A DNA stretch of 64,000 bases from Palsa-661 sp035535015 (GTDB lineage: Bacteria; Actinomycetota; Acidimicrobiia; Acidimicrobiales; UBA8190): positions 62,001-126,000 of the forward strand of contig DATLQU010000060.1 in assembly GCA_035535015.1 (NCBI GenBank), given 5' to 3'. A program made the translations under genes and the position numbers. Below, in pieces: positions 61,951 to 64,000 of the stretch (its first letter is position 1; each line of letters starts with the position of its first letter). The notes beneath the pieces are model-generated. The model had not been told where the DNA came from. It saw only the letters and a program-made list of their open reading frames with translations, and did no database searches.

Positions 61951-62048
61951 AGCGGTCCCCCTTCTGTTGCTCCGCGCATTCCAGCCTGCGCTCGTGAAGG
62001 CCCGAGGCTAGCGAAGGCCCCGGCTCGTGGGGGGCGCGGCCGTCGGGG

Positions 62049-63206
62049 TCAGGGCCCGAAGCGGTCCACGAGGAACGGCCGGAGTTCGGTGGGAACCGGT
62101 TGCCCGAGAAGACACCCCGCCACCAGGGCGGCGCTGTAGGGACCGAGCAGGAGGCCTTCGGTGCCGTGGCCGGTCACGAGGTGGACGTTCTGCCAACCGG
62201 GGACGGGGCCGAGCACGGGAAGGCCGTCGGCCGATACCGGACGCAGTCCGACCCGGACGTCGAGCACCGTGGCCGGGCCGAGCCCGGGGGCCAGGGTGAG
62301 ACATCCCTGGAGCAACTCGGCCAGGCCGGCCACCGTCGGACGATGGTCGAAGTGGGCGTCTGGTTCGTAGGTCCCGCCGCAGGCGACCCGGCCACCGGGC
62401 CAAGCCACCAGATAGTGGTGGAAGACCGGGGCGACGATCGGCCATCGGCCACTATCCCCGGAACCACCGGCGCCGGTACCGGCGTCGGCCGGATCGGGCA
62501 GCTGCATGTGGACGATCTGGCCCTTGACCGGCTCTACCGCAATGGCCACCGCCAGCTGGTCGCCGAAAGCCGGTGACCAGGCTCCTCCGGCCACGGCCAC
62601 GGCGCCGCAGGAGAGAGCGCCGGCGTCGGAGTCGATCCCGATCACTCGGTCCCCTCGGCACCGGAAGGCGGTGACGGTGGCCTCGAGCCGGCGCACTCCT
62701 CGTCGTAGCGCCGCCTCGGTCAGCGCGGCGGTGATCAGCCGGCCGTCGATCCGGGCCGCCACCGGATTGTGCAAAGCCCGGCGCATCTGACCGAGCGGTG
62801 GAAAGAGCGCTCGCGCCTGCTCCGGTGAGACCTCGGAGACGACGTCCGGTGACCGGGTGAGGGCCAGCTGGGCCTGGCTGGCGAACCAGTCGTCCTCCCC
62901 GGGCTCGCTGGCCACCAGCAGGAGCCCGCACTCGGCATAGCCGGTGTCGGGAGCGCCGTCGTCGGCCAGCCGGGAGATCAGGGTCCGGTAGTGGGCGGCA
63001 GCGGCCAGGCCGAACGAGAAGCAGCCGCCGTCGGGATTCCAGGTGGTCTCGGGCGAGAGGATGCCGGCCCCGGCATCGGTGGCCCGACCGGTGTGGTGAC
63101 GGTCGACGAGGACCACCTCGGCCCCGAGGCCGGCGAGCTCGTAAGCGAGCGCCGTGCCGACCAGACCACCGCCGACGACGACCACGTCATAGGTGGCGTC
63201 GCTCAC
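62049..63206 (-). CDS. DAO-family FAD-dependent oxidoreductase
   Basis: A 385-residue DadA/ThiO-type flavoprotein. The FAD-binding 'YDVVVVGGGLVGTALAYELAGLGAEVVLVDR' is at residues 6-36, 'AGAGILSPETTW' is the second dinucleotide loop, and the C-terminal 'VRVGLRPVSADGLPVLGPVPGWQNVHLVTGHGTEGLLLGP' closes the FAD site. Members oxidise amines such as glycine, sarcosine or D-amino acids. No thiamine genes adjoin it, so a ThiO role is not supported. It follows the Gfo/Idh/MocA gene by 51 bases. Confidence 0.85.
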   Translation of the reverse strand: MSDATYDVVVVGGGLVGTALAYELAGLGAEVVLVDRHHTGRATDAGAGILSPETTWNPDGGCFSFGLAAAAHYRTLISRLADDGAPDTGYAECGLLLVASEPGEDDWFASQAQLALTRSPDVVSEVSPEQARALFPPLGQMRRALHNPVAARIDGRLITAALTEAALRRGVRRLEATVTAFRCRGDRVIGIDSDAGALSCGAVAVAGGAWSPAFGDQLAVAIAVEPVKGQIVHMQLPDPADAGTGAGGSGDSGRWPIVAPVFHHYLVAWPGGRVACGGTYEPDAHFDHRPTVAGLAELLQGCLTLAPGLGPATVLDVRVGLRPVSADGLPVLGPVPGWQNVHLVTGHGTEGLLLGPYSAALVAGCLLGQPVPTELRPFLVDRFGP

Positions 63207-63257
63207 CGGAACCCGACGAGGCCGTGCGCGGGAGACACCGGGGTTGGCACCGTGGTC

Positions 63258-64000
63258 TCAGCGAAAGTCGACGCCGATGGCGACGGCGGCCTGACCGGCG
63301 GCCGAGCGGTAAGCGGCCTCGACCAGCCGATGGGCCCGCAGGGCGTCGTCGAAACCGGGAACCGCCGGCTCAGCCTTCCGCACGGCGTGCACCCAATGGC
63401 GATCGGCCGGATAGGTGAAGAAGACGAAGTCGCTCCGGTTGATCCCGAGGGCGGCGAAATGCTCCTGCCGCATGGCGGCCAGGTCGAGTCGCTCGGCCGG
63501 GGTGTCGGGCTGTTGAACGAGGTAGCCGTCCTCCTGCGCTCCAACGATGAAGTCGGTGGTGGCCTCGACGGCGCCGCGTTCGAAGAAGATCTCGAACCGG
63601 CGCTCCTCGCGGCCGCGGACGCCGTTGAAGATGGTGAGAATGGTGCCGACGACGCCCGACTCGTGCTCGACCGTCAGCGCCGCCACATCTTCCACGTCGT
63701 ATCCGAAGACCGAGCGGCTGGAGGCGTAGACGCGGACGGCCGGTCCGAAAAGCCAGGAGACGATGTCGGCGCTGTGGACCGAATGTTCGAGCAGTGCACC
63801 CCCACCAGCCTGGGCCCGGTCCGATCGCCAGGAGCTGTGGCCGGGGACGACGTCACCGGTGGGCCAGTACTGGTCGTCGCGCAGGGTGTAGCCCATGGGC
63901 CGGCCCAGTTCGTTGCTCTCGACCGTCTTCCGCAGCCGGTTGATGATGGGATGGAACCGCGAGTGGAAGCCCACCTGGGCGGTCAGCCCCGATCCGGTGA
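63258..64000 (-). CDS. Gfo/Idh/MocA-family oxidoreductase (5' end beyond window)
   Basis: The C-terminal 247 codons of a dehydrogenase; the Rossmann N-terminus lies past the right edge. 'VGFHSRFHPIINRLRK', 'GGGALLEHSVHSADIVSWLFGP' and 'DVAALTVEHESGVVGTILTIF' are typical of the family's C-terminal alpha/beta domain, and the end 'HRLVEAAYRSAAGQAAVAI' is complete. It acts on a sugar or cyclitol with NAD(P). Together with the FAD oxidoreductase it forms a likely two-gene unit read leftward. Confidence 0.85.
   Translation of the reverse strand, partial: TGSGLTAQVGFHSRFHPIINRLRKTVESNELGRPMGYTLRDDQYWPTGDVVPGHSSWRSDRAQAGGGALLEHSVHSADIVSWLFGPAVRVYASSRSVFGYDVEDVAALTVEHESGVVGTILTIFNGVRGREERRFEIFFERGAVEATTDFIVGAQEDGYLVQQPDTPAERLDLAAMRQEHFAALGINRSDFVFFTYPADRHWVHAVRKAEPAVPGFDDALRAHRLVEAAYRSAAGQAAVAIGVDFR

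Overview
The window is high-GC DNA from an actinobacterium, probably an uncultured member of the Acidimicrobiia. That placement is an inference. It rests on two F420-type luciferase-like oxidoreductases, an Rv2466c-like DsbA protein, a DUF222/HNH protein, an actinobacterial MoxR-DUF58-transglutaminase trio, an Eis-like acetyltransferase, and steroid-degradation genes arranged as in mycobacteria and rhodococci. I saw no rRNA, tRNA or CRISPR array.

Layout. 1-1.7 kb: a MarR regulator translationally coupled to an ABC exporter that runs off the left edge, with a likely operator at the MarR start. 1.7-5.6 kb: a structured leader-like element, several gene remnants, an Rv2466c-like protein, a DUF1905 protein and an alpha/beta hydrolase. 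5.6-16.5 kb: an F420 oxidoreductase, a zinc-ribbon protein, an exported three-IPT-domain protein, a MerR regulator with a textbook operator, a thioredoxin, a broken ECF sigma factor, a GT39-type glycosyltransferase, a zinc alcohol dehydrogenase, an APH-type kinase and two lipoproteins, one of them SecD-like. 16.5-20.7 kb: an overlapping operon FadE30-IpdF-FadD3-thioesterase, matching the module that degrades the last steroid rings. 20.8-25.6 kb: MsrB, small unknown proteins, a DUF222/HNH protein and a short SSB.

25.7-35.9 kb is a Tad (Flp) pilus operon of visibly lower GC. It holds a secreted PKD-like protein, a CpaB-like SAF protein, a TadZ-like ATPase, TadA, TadB, TadC, Flp, three TadE/TadG-like pseudopilins and a large LysM-BTAD membrane protein. 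A single-stranded-DNA-binding protein lies just downstream on the same strand. No prepilin peptidase is in the window.

36.4-41.2 kb carries MoxR, DUF58 and a membrane transglutaminase, followed by an SRAP protein. 42-52 kb holds an orphan sensor-type membrane protein, an acyl-CoA dehydrogenase, a broken GT-C transferase, a Mg2+-type P-type ATPase and a DedA protein. 52-58.3 kb has an HD protein, a broken phytanoyl-CoA-dioxygenase-like gene, and a divergent unit (an Hsd4A-like SDR, an LLM oxidoreductase and a SnoaL-like protein facing an acyl-CoA synthetase). A near-perfect KstR-type operator lies between the two arms. 58.7-64 kb encodes Eis-like, patatin, cupin, DAO-type FAD and Gfo/Idh/MocA proteins.

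Three themes recur. Steroid or isoprenoid catabolism appears in at least two separate loci. There are many decaying genes with frameshifts. Short tandem duplications of 13-24 bp occur in intergenic and decaying sequence.
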